This document shows, one piece after another, positions 23,011 through 32,842 of a stretch of DNA of 42,348 nucleotides (position 1 is the first letter of the stretch; every line of letters begins with the position of its first letter). Source of the stretch: a virus. The translations under genes and the position numbers were made by a program. Under the pieces are notes generated by a model, which was not told the origin of the DNA, searched no databases, and saw only the letters and a list, made by a program, of their open reading frames with translations. The stretch covers positions 1 through 42,348 of the IMG/VR virus record IMGVR_UViG_3300020162_001010; one strand, written 5' to 3'.

Positions 23011-25360
23011 AGCAACTTCAATCTCAAGTATCCTAATTAGTCTTGGACTTGACGATGCCAGTATGGTTGCCGGGTTAAAGAGAGCAAGAACTCAAGTAAA
23101 GAGTTGGACTAAAGATGTAGCCAGTTTAACGTCTTCAATGGATATGCCAGCATTGAATGATATTGCTGGTAGGATTGAGTACACGAAAAACCAGATTCGT
23201 GAAATGTCCAGAGACATGACCAAGTCTATGTCTGAACTTGGACGTACTCAATTGGCGGCTTTACGTGCTGAACTTGAACGCTTGCAGCAGTCTCTGGTAA
23301 CCACAGACTCTATGATTAAAGGCATGTCTGCCTCAGGCACTGCTAAGCCTACCAGCGGCATGATTGAGAAGTTGAACACTTGGTCGTACATGCAGACATT
23401 TGTTGACCCTCTTGAAGAAGAGGTGCGATTAGAGAAAGAAATGAATGCAGTACTTGAAAAACAAACTGCTGCACGACTTGCACTGCTCAACATTCGAAAG
23501 CGTGAACAAGGAGCGATTGACGATAGAAATGAGGCTCTTCAAAGAGAGATAGAAAGTTCAGCAGCAGCTTCTGGCGTTAAGCGAATGCTATCATCGGCAC
23601 AAGAGGCTAACGACCCAATGCTGAAGCTAATGCAGCGACTAAAGAAAGAGGCTATTGAGTTCAAAGCGTTACTAGACAAAGCAAGTTTTTCTCCAGAACT
23701 TCGCAAGGAGTATATTGAACAGTTTCTTGCTGCTCAGAAATTGACTGTTGAAGAATACAAGTTGAATGACATTCGGCAGGAAGGACAAGCCCTACTGCGA
23801 AGTTTAATGACTGCTGAAGAAGCACATACTGCTCGTGTTGCCCGCTACGATCAGATGCTTGAATTGAACATCATTACACAAGAGCAGTATAGTGCTGCTT
23901 TAGAGCAATCCAAGAGGATCATGTCTTCTGGAGAAAGCGGTTATGGCAGAATGACTGGTGCTCTGACACAGGCTTCGTTTGCTGCTGAAGACTTCATCCA
24001 AGTGTTGTCTATGGGCGGCGGTCTGAACATGGCCCTCATGTCTGCGTCTAACAACCTGTCCATGGTTGCCCGAGCAGCAATTCCTGCAACATCTGCAATG
24101 GGAGCATTGGCAAGTGCAGGCATCCCAATTCTGTTGATCGGACTTGGATCTGTAATTACGTACCTGATGAACACTAAAGACGCTCTTGATGAAGTTGGTA
24201 AAGCGGTTGAAGAAGTAAAGAAGCAGTTTGAAAACTTCGGTAAGATGACCGAAACACGTATTAAGATGGACATCAATAAAGAAGAGATTCAAAACATTGA
24301 AAGCATTGACGCTCTTGAGTCTCAACGTGTAAGTCTGCTGAACGAGCAAAGACTGATTAAAGAAAAACTGTTCAAACAAGAAATGGAAACAGAAGCAGCA
24401 AACAGAGCAGCATTTATTGCAGCAATTGGTGGTCAAGAAGCCATGCTTGAACTTCAAAACTTACTTAACAGAGCACAAGAAGAGGGTACTGAAGAGCAAA
24501 AAACAGCAGCGGCAGAAATACAAAGAGTATTTGACGCAGCAATGGGAGCGGCAGCAGCCGGTAATTCCCAAACTGCTTTGAACAATTTGAGAGAGATGTA
24601 CGATCTCATGTCTACGTCTATGGATGAGCGTTTAGCCGGAGCAATGTTTACAGACCAATTAGGTATAGCAGGCATAGACATAACAGCTTTTGACAAGTTC
24701 AAAGCAATGTTTAATGATCCTGCTACAGTAGATGCGTTAGATAAAATGTTCGGTGGTGGAATGCTGGGGCTTACAGAAAACGCAGAACTACAACAAAAGT
24801 TAGCAGAAGCACTGGTAGACCCTGCAATAGAACTAACTGATGAACAGCGTAGACAGTTAGAGATCACACAGGCACTGTTAGACCTGCAAGAACAGCAACT
24901 GGTACTGGAACAGAAAGCGGCTGAAGAATCTCATAGAAAATCAACTGAGGAAGCTAGACTGTTGAAGATCAAACAGGAAGAAAACTTGCTTGACATGAGA
25001 GCGACAGAAGAGCAGAAAGCTTTGCTTGATGTACAAAGGCAGATGATGTCCCATGTAGGTATTGACTCAACTGGACTTGCAGACATGTCTGCTGCTCAAG
25101 AGCAAGCGAGTATTGAATTCTTAAACGCTTACGCCGGTATGCTTGAGAACAGCTTAAAAGATATGCAGTCAACAGCATTCCCTCAAGCCCAAGGTAACTT
25201 AGAGCAGGATGCTTTCAAGGCTCAGGCACAGGCATTCGACGAAGTGATGAAAGCAGCATCGAAGAAGCCTGACCCTCAGATAGAGAAGACTAATAAGAAA
25301 CTTGAAGAGATACGTGAAGCGATTGCCAATGGTGGCGTACTTCGGATTGTTCAGCAGTAA
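23003..25360 (+). CDS. Tail tape measure protein
   Basis: The 785-residue, mostly helical protein has long Glu/Lys/Gln/Ala coiled-coil stretches and a hydrophobic segment near 373-390 (PILLIGLGSVITYLM) flanked by small residues, as in other tape measures that enter the membrane at DNA injection. The N-terminus SISSILISLGLDDASMVAGLKRA is typical. At about 1.5 angstrom per residue the length predicts a tail of roughly 115-120 nm. It is the longest gene and follows the chaperone fusion. Confidence 0.92.
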   Translation: MAEATSISSILISLGLDDASMVAGLKRARTQVKSWTKDVASLTSSMDMPALNDIAGRIEYTKNQIREMSRDMTKSMSELGRTQLAALRAELERLQQSLVTTDSMIKGMSASGTAKPTSGMIEKLNTWSYMQTFVDPLEEEVRLEKEMNAVLEKQTAARLALLNIRKREQGAIDDRNEALQREIESSAAASGVKRMLSSAQEANDPMLKLMQRLKKEAIEFKALLDKASFSPELRKEYIEQFLAAQKLTVEEYKLNDIRQEGQALLRSLMTAEEAHTARVARYDQMLELNIITQEQYSAALEQSKRIMSSGESGYGRMTGALTQASFAAEDFIQVLSMGGGLNMALMSASNNLSMVARAAIPATSAMGALASAGIPILLIGLGSVITYLMNTKDALDEVGKAVEEVKKQFENFGKMTETRIKMDINKEEIQNIESIDALESQRVSLLNEQRLIKEKLFKQEMETEAANRAAFIAAIGGQEAMLELQNLLNRAQEEGTEEQKTAAAEIQRVFDAAMGAAAAGNSQTALNNLREMYDLMSTSMDERLAGAMFTDQLGIAGIDITAFDKFKAMFNDPATVDALDKMFGGGMLGLTENAELQQKLAEALVDPAIELTDEQRRQLEITQALLDLQEQQLVLEQKAAEESHRKSTEEARLLKIKQEENLLDMRATEEQKALLDVQRQMMSHVGIDSTGLADMSAAQEQASIEFLNAYAGMLENSLKDMQSTAFPQAQGNLEQDAFKAQAQAFDEVMKAASKKPDPQIEKTNKKLEEIREAIANGGVLRIVQQ

Positions 25361-25372
25361 AGGAAGCAGACA

Positions 25373-26485
25373 ATGGCATTGCATATAGAGGGGCTGCTGT
25401 TAGAGTCAGAGACAATGAGTGCCGAATGGGGAAAGGTAACCATTACAGGCACTGTTCTGATACGTATGGACAGCCCTCTGGAAAATGTATCGGCAGTTCA
25501 AGCACAACTGCCTGCCTACGATTTTGGAATAACCTCAGAGCCTACGTTCACTATCGGTTTGTCTTCATACCCCGGTAGGCCAGACCTTGTGCTGAAGACT
25601 GCTCCATCAGTCCGTGAGCATGAAGCTGGCAGACCGTGGTGGTTGGTGGACATGCAATGGGAGTCCGCTCAGTGGCTCAACGAGATGCTTCCTAAGGAAG
25701 ACCAAGGGAAAGGTAACGGTGGCAGACCGAAGAAGATCAAGGAGAATGCCGGTACTGCTGCCGTTCCAAAAGAAGTAGTCCTAGCCCCTTACCTTGAGCC
25801 GCCTACGTGGTCTTCTGCTACTCGTAGTGTAAAAGCCACAAAGTTTCATGATGCAACGGGGGCACCTCTTTTACACGCAAACTACTTACCAGTAACGGAA
25901 GGAGTAGATGTTGACTTCTTGCTGGAAGTTCACACATACACATTTAACGTGAATGCTGTAGGTTTCAATTATCTGGAAGACATCGCTCCCTACATCAATA
26001 AGATCTCAAGCGTTGATATTCCAAACTTCCATGGTGCAAAGGCAAAACATGTACTATGTGAAGACATAACGTGTACTGAAAACTACAGAACTGTAAACCT
26101 TGGAGTTCCTGATGGACAAGACGGTACAAACGCTAACAAGACGTACCATTACTACACACTCAACGCAAGGTTTGTAATCGACAGACGGAATACAGAACAC
26201 GGCTACTTTAGAGAAGCCAACCGCAGAGTGTCTATGCACACGCTGCAGATGGTTACCACGATTGCCGGAGGAACCAGTACTGTCTCTCACGTTCCAATCC
26301 CGGTCAACACAAGAGGGGACGTTGCTGAATCGCCTTGGCCGCTACTCCCATCAGGAGCAGCAGTACCGTATAATCTGCTGAATGTGTACGATCCAGAAGA
26401 AGACTACGCTTGGATTGATCCACTGCTTCCTGAAACATATAACCTGAAGACGTTTACTGACGCTCACGGATTAAAAATACCATGA
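25373..26485 (+). CDS. Tail-tip-region virion protein, unknown
   Basis: The 370-residue mixed strand protein starts MALHIEGLLLESETMSAEWG and has Trp-rich and His-rich segments (RPWWLVDMQWESAQW, KTYHYYTLNARFVID). It lies just after the tape measure, where distal tail or baseplate hub proteins are encoded, and overlaps the next gene by four bases. I do not recognise the family, so only a structural role is inferred. Confidence 0.65.
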   Translation: MALHIEGLLLESETMSAEWGKVTITGTVLIRMDSPLENVSAVQAQLPAYDFGITSEPTFTIGLSSYPGRPDLVLKTAPSVREHEAGRPWWLVDMQWESAQWLNEMLPKEDQGKGNGGRPKKIKENAGTAAVPKEVVLAPYLEPPTWSSATRSVKATKFHDATGAPLLHANYLPVTEGVDVDFLLEVHTYTFNVNAVGFNYLEDIAPYINKISSVDIPNFHGAKAKHVLCEDITCTENYRTVNLGVPDGQDGTNANKTYHYYTLNARFVIDRRNTEHGYFREANRRVSMHTLQMVTTIAGGTSTVSHVPIPVNTRGDVAESPWPLLPSGAAVPYNLLNVYDPEEDYAWIDPLLPETYNLKTFTDAHGLKIP

Positions 26486-27594
26486 CAAACATAATACTCG
26501 GTGGGTACACGTTTGACGACGCCACTGAAATAAAGCGTAGAGTGCTGGGGTTATCTAACTCTCAGAAAATGCTCGACGGCAAAAAGCAGTTGACCGTTCA
26601 GAACCAGCAGTACTACGTAAAGCTGCTTGAGCCTCTCGATGCTGCAACCAATCCTGAAACTGGTTACACCCAAGCAAACGCAAGGATACTTCGGTACGTA
26701 CAGCCGGTTGATCCAAACTCTTTGGACATGGAAGAGTCAGGTACTGGTGGTCACGAGATACTGAAAATAACAAATAGGAGTACAGCGTTCTCCGCCGCTA
26801 TTGGGGAAACAATTCGTGTAGACAGAATGGGAAGTGAGTGGTCACCAAGTCACGGAAGTGGAGGACACAGCACTGATGATGGAGGGTGTGCTTGTAGCTG
26901 TCTCAATGAAGGGGATCTTGTAGTAAATGATGTTGATACTACGTTTTTGATGTCAGTAACGTTTCCAAATTTAGTGTTTGAACAGGTAAATGGAAGTATA
27001 ACATTACCTGCTGGAACGTATGTCTTGTCTTGGAATGGGAGTACAGAGCAGTGGGCATTAGACATTGGGGACTCACTAACGTCTGAATACTTAGACGGTT
27101 CAGACGCTACTGCAAACACAACAATGGACGGAAGTGCATCGCTAACGTTTCCGGTCTCTGGAGTATCGACACTTTCGGTATGTGTAACAGGTACTGTTCC
27201 TGTTCCAGAAATTACTGACGGGAATACTACAGGCTTATCAGACGGTACCGAAGCTGGATACTCAGACGGATTCAATGCGAGTCCATACGATAGTTCTGTT
27301 CCGGGACTTGGAACGGGTTCTGGAACTGGAAGTTGGTCAGAATACTCAAACGGTTATTTTTACGGATACCTAGACGGTTACCCAGACGGTTACAATTCTG
27401 GAGATTTACAACGTACTACAGAAGCTGTAACAGGAAACAATTACTGGGTGTGGTCGTCTGCTTTATCTGTATGGTTATTAAATTACCAAGGGTGTGATTC
27501 ATTAAGTAATATCCCTGCTTACGCTGGCAGTTATAATGGGCAAACAGTATCTACAGCTTGCCCGACTCCAGGTACTGGAATAGGTGGACCATGA
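26482..27594 (+). CDS. Tail-tip-region protein with GYxDG repeats
   Basis: The 370-residue N-terminal part is mixed, with a short CACSC motif near 133. Residues about 245-305 carry a repeat with period four in which Gly-Tyr and Asp-Gly alternate (GYSDGFN, then GYFYGYLDGYPDGYNSG). Such Gly/Asp/aromatic repeats often form ordered turns or bind calcium. The C-terminus is GIGGP, and the last bases overlap the next start in the shared sequence GGTGGACCATGA. It is probably an exposed tail protein that may contact the host. Confidence 0.6.
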   Translation: MTNIILGGYTFDDATEIKRRVLGLSNSQKMLDGKKQLTVQNQQYYVKLLEPLDAATNPETGYTQANARILRYVQPVDPNSLDMEESGTGGHEILKITNRSTAFSAAIGETIRVDRMGSEWSPSHGSGGHSTDDGGCACSCLNEGDLVVNDVDTTFLMSVTFPNLVFEQVNGSITLPAGTYVLSWNGSTEQWALDIGDSLTSEYLDGSDATANTTMDGSASLTFPVSGVSTLSVCVTGTVPVPEITDGNTTGLSDGTEAGYSDGFNASPYDSSVPGLGTGSGTGSWSEYSNGYFYGYLDGYPDGYNSGDLQRTTEAVTGNNYWVWSSALSVWLLNYQGCDSLSNIPAYAGSYNGQTVSTACPTPGTGIGGP

Positions 27595-28301
27595 GCAGTT
27601 GCAAACAATGGGGAGTACCTGAGGGTTTCTTTCAAGGGTTGTGCGTTAAAAAGTATGACCCTCTACAGGGAACAGACGAGTGTTCTGTATGTGTTACCCC
27701 AACATCAAGAAAAGGACAGTGTAATTCCTGCAGCCCACCTCCTGCATACGCTTACCGTATAGGAATAGAAAGCTATCCTTATTCCGTACCAAGTACAGCA
27801 CCCTCTGGTAATACGTACAACGACAACACTTGGAACTTATTCAACACAAGTGCCTGTGTGTGGTCGTCAGAAGAGCCTGAACTGGGAGTAGGAGAAGCTG
27901 GATTTCCTCCAGCCGTAACTTTAGTCTCAGTTACTTCATTGAACAATGGTTACGGGATAGAAGCGTCTGCCCCAGCATCAAGGTTCAGACTTGTGCTTAA
28001 TACTGAAACTACAGGAGTGTCTTGGACATTAGAAGTTAAGTACAGAACTGCTATGTCAACGTTATCAGGAGGCACAGTAGACTCTGCTTTCATAAGACAA
28101 TACATACTGTACTACAAAAGTCAAACAGTACCTGACTGTTACACAGTACCTGAGTTTTGGAACAAACTAACTCATTCTGTAGTTCCTGCAGAAGTAATGA
28201 TAAACAACGACCCGTTATTTTTACCTAGCCCATGGCAAACAAATCAGCGGTTTATTGACTTATCTAATTTTATCACGTTTTCACCAGTCGGTGGACCATG
28301 A
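27591..28301 (+). CDS. Cys-rich tail-region protein, unknown
   Basis: In this 236-residue protein the first 60 residues hold eight cysteines (SSCKQWG, GLCVKK, ECSVCV, QCNSCS), suggesting disulfides or metal. The rest is strand-rich with Tyr/Trp/Ser. It starts at ATG 27591 within GGTGGACCATGA and ends in PVGGP at an identical 12-base junction, so the start regions of this gene and the next are copies. No family is recognised; it is likely exposed on the virion. Confidence 0.6.
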   Translation: MSSCKQWGVPEGFFQGLCVKKYDPLQGTDECSVCVTPTSRKGQCNSCSPPPAYAYRIGIESYPYSVPSTAPSGNTYNDNTWNLFNTSACVWSSEEPELGVGEAGFPPAVTLVSVTSLNNGYGIEASAPASRFRLVLNTETTGVSWTLEVKYRTAMSTLSGGTVDSAFIRQYILYYKSQTVPDCYTVPEFWNKLTHSVVPAEVMINNDPLFLPSPWQTNQRFIDLSNFITFSPVGGP

Positions 28302-29629
28302 AACTATTTATAGGTAAAGTACTAGACTCAGACATTCAAAATGTAAAAAACGCTGTGCCGTCAATTTTTCTTGGAAGTAAAACTTCAAACGGAGAAAGAC
28401 GACTCCACCTGCTTAGTGATCACACTGATCTAGCAGAAGCATTAAACGCTCTCAGCAGTATTTCTTCGTTCAAGCCTGATGTAAAACCATTAAAAGAAGT
28501 TGATGGCCTAGGCACCTCGGTAAAGAAAGCCTTGTCATTCCTAGGTATCACTGAAGACAGAGTATCACGATGGCTGGGTGCTCCATGTAACTGTGCAGAG
28601 CGTGTTGATAAGTTAAATAAACTCGGACAATGGGCGTCGTCAATACTCTCAGGAAAGCAAGAACCTCCACCATTCTACACAGAAGCAAAAGTAGTCATGC
28701 CGACCACAACAGTAGTAGGGTGTATTCATGAAGCCACAGCATTGCAGTTCAAACAATACATATCCGGAAAGATACCGGGAGTTGAGTTTGGATTACGTCC
28801 ACCAGAGTCAAGTCATAGGCGTATCATCGACACTGCTGGACACGCTGAAGCATTACGTGCTGAAGTAGTTAAATGGAATGGTGGAACAGATCGCCCTGTT
28901 GATGACGTGATGTATCTGAAAGGTACTTGGGAATACGCAGTCACCACTGTTGGTTCAAGGATGGTGACTACACTTCCGACAACACTTCGATCACTGGCCG
29001 CTGGAGGATTCACTGAACCTGATCTATACGTTGACGGTATTCTTTCCTCAGAAGATATCGACGCATCCTTGCTACTGCCTGTGAACCGTGTTCATGAGCG
29101 TCACAACGTCGGCACGTTCTCTCACTGGCATCTGACTTTACTGGACATGTATTCACGTAATCCATGGGCAGAGTTCTACGCAATCTTCCAAGATGACTTG
29201 ATCTGCGTGAAAAATCTGAAAGAGTATTTGCAAAATTGCCAATATCCTGAGAAATGTTACCTGAACCTCTTCTCATTTATGGAGAACGAAGTTACCATTG
29301 CTGGGCGTACCGGATGGGTCGAAGCTTATCGGTCAGCAAAAGGTAACCAATTGGGACGTGGAGCAGTGGGGTTGGTGTTCAAGCACGATGTGTGCGAAGC
29401 ACTACTCTCACAGCCACACATGATCACCAGAAGAACAGACGCACTGCGAAGACATCACTCATTGGATGGAGCAATCGTTCAAGCGATGAATGGTTCTGGA
29501 TTCAGTGAGTATGTTCACGCTCCAAGTCTGTTGCAACACACTGGCGAACAATCTTCAATGGGTAACCGAAAGCATCCGCTAGCTAAGACTTTTCCGGGAG
29601 AGGACTTTGATGCGTTGACCCTTTTGTGA
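28298..29629 (+). CDS. Glycosyltransferase-like protein with N-terminal extension
   Basis: In this 443-residue protein the N-terminal about 130 residues are unrelated, with a CNCAERVDKLNKLGQW segment around 97-112. From about 130 a GT-A-like domain follows: FYAIFQDDLI (about 293-302) would supply the metal-binding acidic pair, followed by GAVGLVFK, HHSLDGAIVQAM and HAPSLLQHTGEQSSMGN. Transfer of a sugar to a virion protein or host glycan is possible, with unknown substrate. It starts the group of three such genes. Confidence 0.7.
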   Translation: MKLFIGKVLDSDIQNVKNAVPSIFLGSKTSNGERRLHLLSDHTDLAEALNALSSISSFKPDVKPLKEVDGLGTSVKKALSFLGITEDRVSRWLGAPCNCAERVDKLNKLGQWASSILSGKQEPPPFYTEAKVVMPTTTVVGCIHEATALQFKQYISGKIPGVEFGLRPPESSHRRIIDTAGHAEALRAEVVKWNGGTDRPVDDVMYLKGTWEYAVTTVGSRMVTTLPTTLRSLAAGGFTEPDLYVDGILSSEDIDASLLLPVNRVHERHNVGTFSHWHLTLLDMYSRNPWAEFYAIFQDDLICVKNLKEYLQNCQYPEKCYLNLFSFMENEVTIAGRTGWVEAYRSAKGNQLGRGAVGLVFKHDVCEALLSQPHMITRRTDALRRHHSLDGAIVQAMNGSGFSEYVHAPSLLQHTGEQSSMGNRKHPLAKTFPGEDFDALTLL

Positions 29630-29636
29630 GAGAACT

Positions 29637-30704
29637 ATGCAAACCCCCAGAACAGTTGCAGAAGTAGTATCGGGACTCTACCGTCCTACAGTGTACGAAC
29701 TGCCCAAGCCCCAGTACACACCTACTGAGAAAGACGATGTTCGTCTGTTGTTGGACGTTCACTCGATGTCCCGGCACATGACAGACGAAGGGCACCAACT
29801 TAGCCACGGTCTGGTGCTGAACGGTTACACCCAATGCGGACACGGATTCAATGAAGGGTCTACAGACGTTCCGTACCTTATCAGCAAGTACAATCCAAAG
29901 ACTGTAGTTGTTCAAGATAAGCGTGAGTGGTACATCGACAACCAAGACACGAAAGCCTTTCGTGACCGCAATTCTCGATTTGAAAACGTTGAGGCTCTGG
30001 CACGCAGAAGCGACATATTCAAACTGACCATTCTGAAAGATGCACAGCAGCGTCCAGAGTGGCACAGTGCTTCTGCCTACGAGATAGGATGCCACGCATG
30101 GATTACCTTTTACCATCCAGACATTGTGAAGCAGTTGGCCCCGTATGTCCGTAAAGAAGACTGTGTCCGGACACACCACACTGTTGATCCGGGTGCTGTG
30201 CCTATATACTCCAGTAACGGTAGACAAGGGTGCGTATTCACTGGGGCTGTCAGTTCTGCATATCCTCTACGTCAGCGGATAGTCAGATACTTGTCAGCCC
30301 TCTCATGTGAGTACTACAAGCATCCGGGCTATCACCGTAACGGGTCTGACACTCCAGCATACTTGAAGACTCTGTCTAACTTCAAAGTGGCGATCTGCAC
30401 TTCGAGCATGTATGGTTATTCTCTCAGAAAAATTATCGAAGCATCAGCAGCAGGCTGTACGGTTATCACAGATCTGCCGATTGACGATGTACTGCCAATG
30501 ATCGACCACAACCTGATTCGGATACACCCGTCCATATCTATAAGAGAATTGGAAAGCGTGATCGTTAGGGCTGTCAATGATTACGATCCTGAACAGCAAG
30601 AACATACATCAATGTTGACTGCCGAATACTACAGCCCAATCTCTTCAGGAATCCGACTGGCTGAGAATATCTTCAACAAGCGACTAGACTGGATCAACTC
30701 ATGA
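29637..30704 (+). CDS. Glycosyltransferase, GT-B-like
   Basis: The 355-residue protein's C-terminal half contains YLKTLSNFKVAICTSSMYGYSLRKIIEASAAGCTVIT, with Glu in the EASAAGC motif (about 268) typical of retaining GT4-type donor-site Glu. The N-terminal half has a Rossmann-like layout. It would move a sugar from a nucleotide-sugar donor; the acceptor is unknown. It overlaps the next gene by four bases and follows the GT-A-like gene, so the three may decorate a virion component or alter the host surface. Confidence 0.78.
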   Translation: MQTPRTVAEVVSGLYRPTVYELPKPQYTPTEKDDVRLLLDVHSMSRHMTDEGHQLSHGLVLNGYTQCGHGFNEGSTDVPYLISKYNPKTVVVQDKREWYIDNQDTKAFRDRNSRFENVEALARRSDIFKLTILKDAQQRPEWHSASAYEIGCHAWITFYHPDIVKQLAPYVRKEDCVRTHHTVDPGAVPIYSSNGRQGCVFTGAVSSAYPLRQRIVRYLSALSCEYYKHPGYHRNGSDTPAYLKTLSNFKVAICTSSMYGYSLRKIIEASAAGCTVITDLPIDDVLPMIDHNLIRIHPSISIRELESVIVRAVNDYDPEQQEHTSMLTAEYYSPISSGIRLAENIFNKRLDWINS

Positions 30705-31447
30705 GCATACACGCATACATAGTTTCCGTGGATTATTCAGACCTACTTAACATTACCCTTCCATATAACAGGAATCATTTTGAAAACGTAACAGTAGTAA
30801 CAACAAAAGCAGACACACACACAAGAGCGGTAGCTATTAAGAATGAGTGTACCGTATTCAAAACGGATAGATTCTACGACCAAGCAGCCTGTTTCAACAA
30901 GTATGCCGCCCTTCAACAGTGCATCAGTGAAAGCATCACAGACTGTCGAAGTGACATAGTGTGTGTGATGGACGCAGATGTCATGTTTCCGAAAGTGATA
31001 GACTGGTCTTTCCTTGACAACCCAGCCAACGCTGATTGTTTGTTCACTCCAGAAAGGCACATGTGCAGAGACATTCCAGACTGTATGCCTCAGGAACCTT
31101 ACTGGAAATCCTACGAGAAAAACAAGGAGCAAGAATGGGCCGGGTACACTCAGATATTCAACATCAATGACAGTCACTTGCCTGAAACAGAAAAGTGGTT
31201 CTCTACAAACTGGACCCACGCTGGAGGTGCTGACTCTGAGTTTCAGGCACGCTGGCCGAAGTCACATAAAAAACGTCCCACATTCTCTGTGCTCCATCTC
31301 GGCAGAGAGGGAGTCAATTGGTGTGGCCGCGTTACTCCCACGTTGGATGGAGAAGTATTTCATCAAGCTGAACATCGCATAGCAAATATGAAATTCATGC
31401 GGGACAAACGAAAAACCACTGGGAATTATGATCATGAGAAACTCTGA
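30701..31447 (+). CDS. Glycosyltransferase-like protein, GT-A type
   Basis: The 248-residue protein has strand-helix order and a DxD-type motif in DIVCVMDADVMFP (Asp about 91 and 93). Later GGADSEFQARW and VLHLGREGVNWCGR match what is seen in small phage and bacterial glycosyltransferases. It overlaps the upstream GT-B-like gene by four bases, so the two are probably coupled. Substrate and acceptor are unknown. Confidence 0.72.
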   Translation: MSIHAYIVSVDYSDLLNITLPYNRNHFENVTVVTTKADTHTRAVAIKNECTVFKTDRFYDQAACFNKYAALQQCISESITDCRSDIVCVMDADVMFPKVIDWSFLDNPANADCLFTPERHMCRDIPDCMPQEPYWKSYEKNKEQEWAGYTQIFNINDSHLPETEKWFSTNWTHAGGADSEFQARWPKSHKKRPTFSVLHLGREGVNWCGRVTPTLDGEVFHQAEHRIANMKFMRDKRKTTGNYDHEKL

Positions 31448-31468
31448 AAGAAAATTACAGAATCTGAC

Positions 31469-31496
31469 TTGACGAGTCGATGATTGCTGGTAGACT
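31469..31496 (+). promoter_or_regulatory. Weak candidate promoter for the replication block
   Basis: TTGACG (31469-31474) and TAGACT (31491-31496) are 16 bases apart in the 105-base gap before 31553. The position at the start of the replication genes is sensible, but the -10 match is partial. Confidence 0.35.
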
Positions 31497-31552
31497 TCTC
31501 CCATCGCGAGTAACAAACCCTCAACAGTGAACCCTCAAACGAAAGACGAAAC

Positions 31553-32842
31553 ATGAACCTGACACAGATCCTGAGCAAGGCAAAGAAGCCTAAGACCGAA
31601 ATCAAGTCTACCGTTGTTCGAGTAGACAAGGCTTTCTGCTCAAACGTGATTGCTGACCTGAACAAGAAAAACCGCCCACACAGCAAAAGCCTGAGTGCTC
31701 TGTACGCAAACGAAATGCTTCGTGGTAAGTGGGCAACAAACGGTGAACCTCTGATCTTCGGTGTTGACGGCGAAGAAACGCACTTGGTTTCCGGACAACA
31801 CCGACTGCACGCTTTGCTGATGGTTCATCAGGAATTGGAATTGAAAGGTGCTGAGAAGTGGCCAGAAGCACAGACTGAGATTGACATGTGCATCGTGTAC
31901 AACGTTGCCATGGACACAGCAGACACGGTAGATACTGGCAAGAGTCGCAGCCATGCTGACGTGTTGTTCCGTGATGAAACAATCGACTCGATCATCCCTA
32001 AGGAGTGGAATGGTTCGGCAGCAAAGCGTAAGACTTGGACAAAGACCCTTGCTGGTGCTGCTCGCCTTGTGTGGTTGATTGAAGGGGGGGCTACTGTCTC
32101 TTCTGCTCCAAAGTTTCTTATCTCAGAAATGCTGGACTTCCTGAAGAAGCACAATCATCTGCACGAATTTGTGACGATGATTCTTGATGCTGATGATGGT
32201 GACGGTGGACATGGTGGTCTGAAGATGTCTCTGCCTTACCTTGCTGCTCTTTGCTACGTAGCGGCATTGGATACAGCATGGGATGACAATGAACTTCCAG
32301 AGATTGACACTGAGAAATCTGACGAGTTGAATGTCTTTATCAACCACTTGGCAGTTGGATCAGGCTTTGACAAGGGGAGTGCCCAGCACGCTTTGACAGG
32401 CTACTGGAACCAGTTAATGAGTCAGCCAGGAAGCAAAGACCGCGACCGTGAATGGGTAGGCCCATTCATCAAGGCTGTCAGAGCATTTTTGGCAAATGAA
32501 ACGAACCTCAAAGTTAATGACGTTAAACTGACCAAGAAAGAAAGTGAGAACTACACCGACTTTCCAGTGATGTTTGACGGCTGGCATACTTGGTGCTTTG
32601 AGAATACTGCAAGTATCAAAGCAGCGGCTAAGGATGCAACAGAGAAAGCAGAGGCAGCAAAACTTGGTCCTGTAGATAGCGAAGAGTTGTCTGACTCTGA
32701 TTCATGGAGTGAGGAAGAATGGGCACCTGATGACACAGCAGTTCCTACTCCAGAACCTGTTAAGACAGCAAATCCTAAGCCGATCAAGAAAGCACCTGTA
32801 AAGAAGAAGCCAGCAGCAAACATTGCCGGTGAGGATCTATAA
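31553..32842 (+). CDS. ParB/sulfiredoxin-fold phage protein
   Basis: In this 429-residue protein the N-terminal about 140 residues match the ParB-like domain seen in many phages: LYANEMLRGKW, then LIFGVDG and LVSGQHRLHALL (about 79-90), then VDTGKSRSHADVLF. A helical domain and a Pro/Lys/Ala-rich tail with an acidic stretch (SDSDSWSEEEWAPDD) follow. These proteins are thought to bind or cut DNA or to hydrolyse nucleotides; the exact role is not known. It opens the replication block. Confidence 0.75.
   Translation: MNLTQILSKAKKPKTEIKSTVVRVDKAFCSNVIADLNKKNRPHSKSLSALYANEMLRGKWATNGEPLIFGVDGEETHLVSGQHRLHALLMVHQELELKGAEKWPEAQTEIDMCIVYNVAMDTADTVDTGKSRSHADVLFRDETIDSIIPKEWNGSAAKRKTWTKTLAGAARLVWLIEGGATVSSAPKFLISEMLDFLKKHNHLHEFVTMILDADDGDGGHGGLKMSLPYLAALCYVAALDTAWDDNELPEIDTEKSDELNVFINHLAVGSGFDKGSAQHALTGYWNQLMSQPGSKDRDREWVGPFIKAVRAFLANETNLKVNDVKLTKKESENYTDFPVMFDGWHTWCFENTASIKAAAKDATEKAEAAKLGPVDSEELSDSDSWSEEEWAPDDTAVPTPEPVKTANPKPIKKAPVKKKPAANIAGEDL

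Noticed and set aside
23900-24457. 185-residue open frame on the minus strand
   Set aside because: It is antisense to the tape measure gene; Cys/Phe/His-rich composition is what reading across Glu/Lys/Gln codons produces.
29583-30227. 214-residue open frame on the minus strand
   Set aside because: It lies fully opposite the GT-B-like gene, which has clear family motifs and coupled start and stop. The antisense frame has no ribosome site or recognisable motif.
31604-31982. Minus-strand frames opposite the ParB-fold gene
   Set aside because: The sense frame has conserved GQHRLHAL and DTGKSRS motifs; the antisense frames are unsupported.
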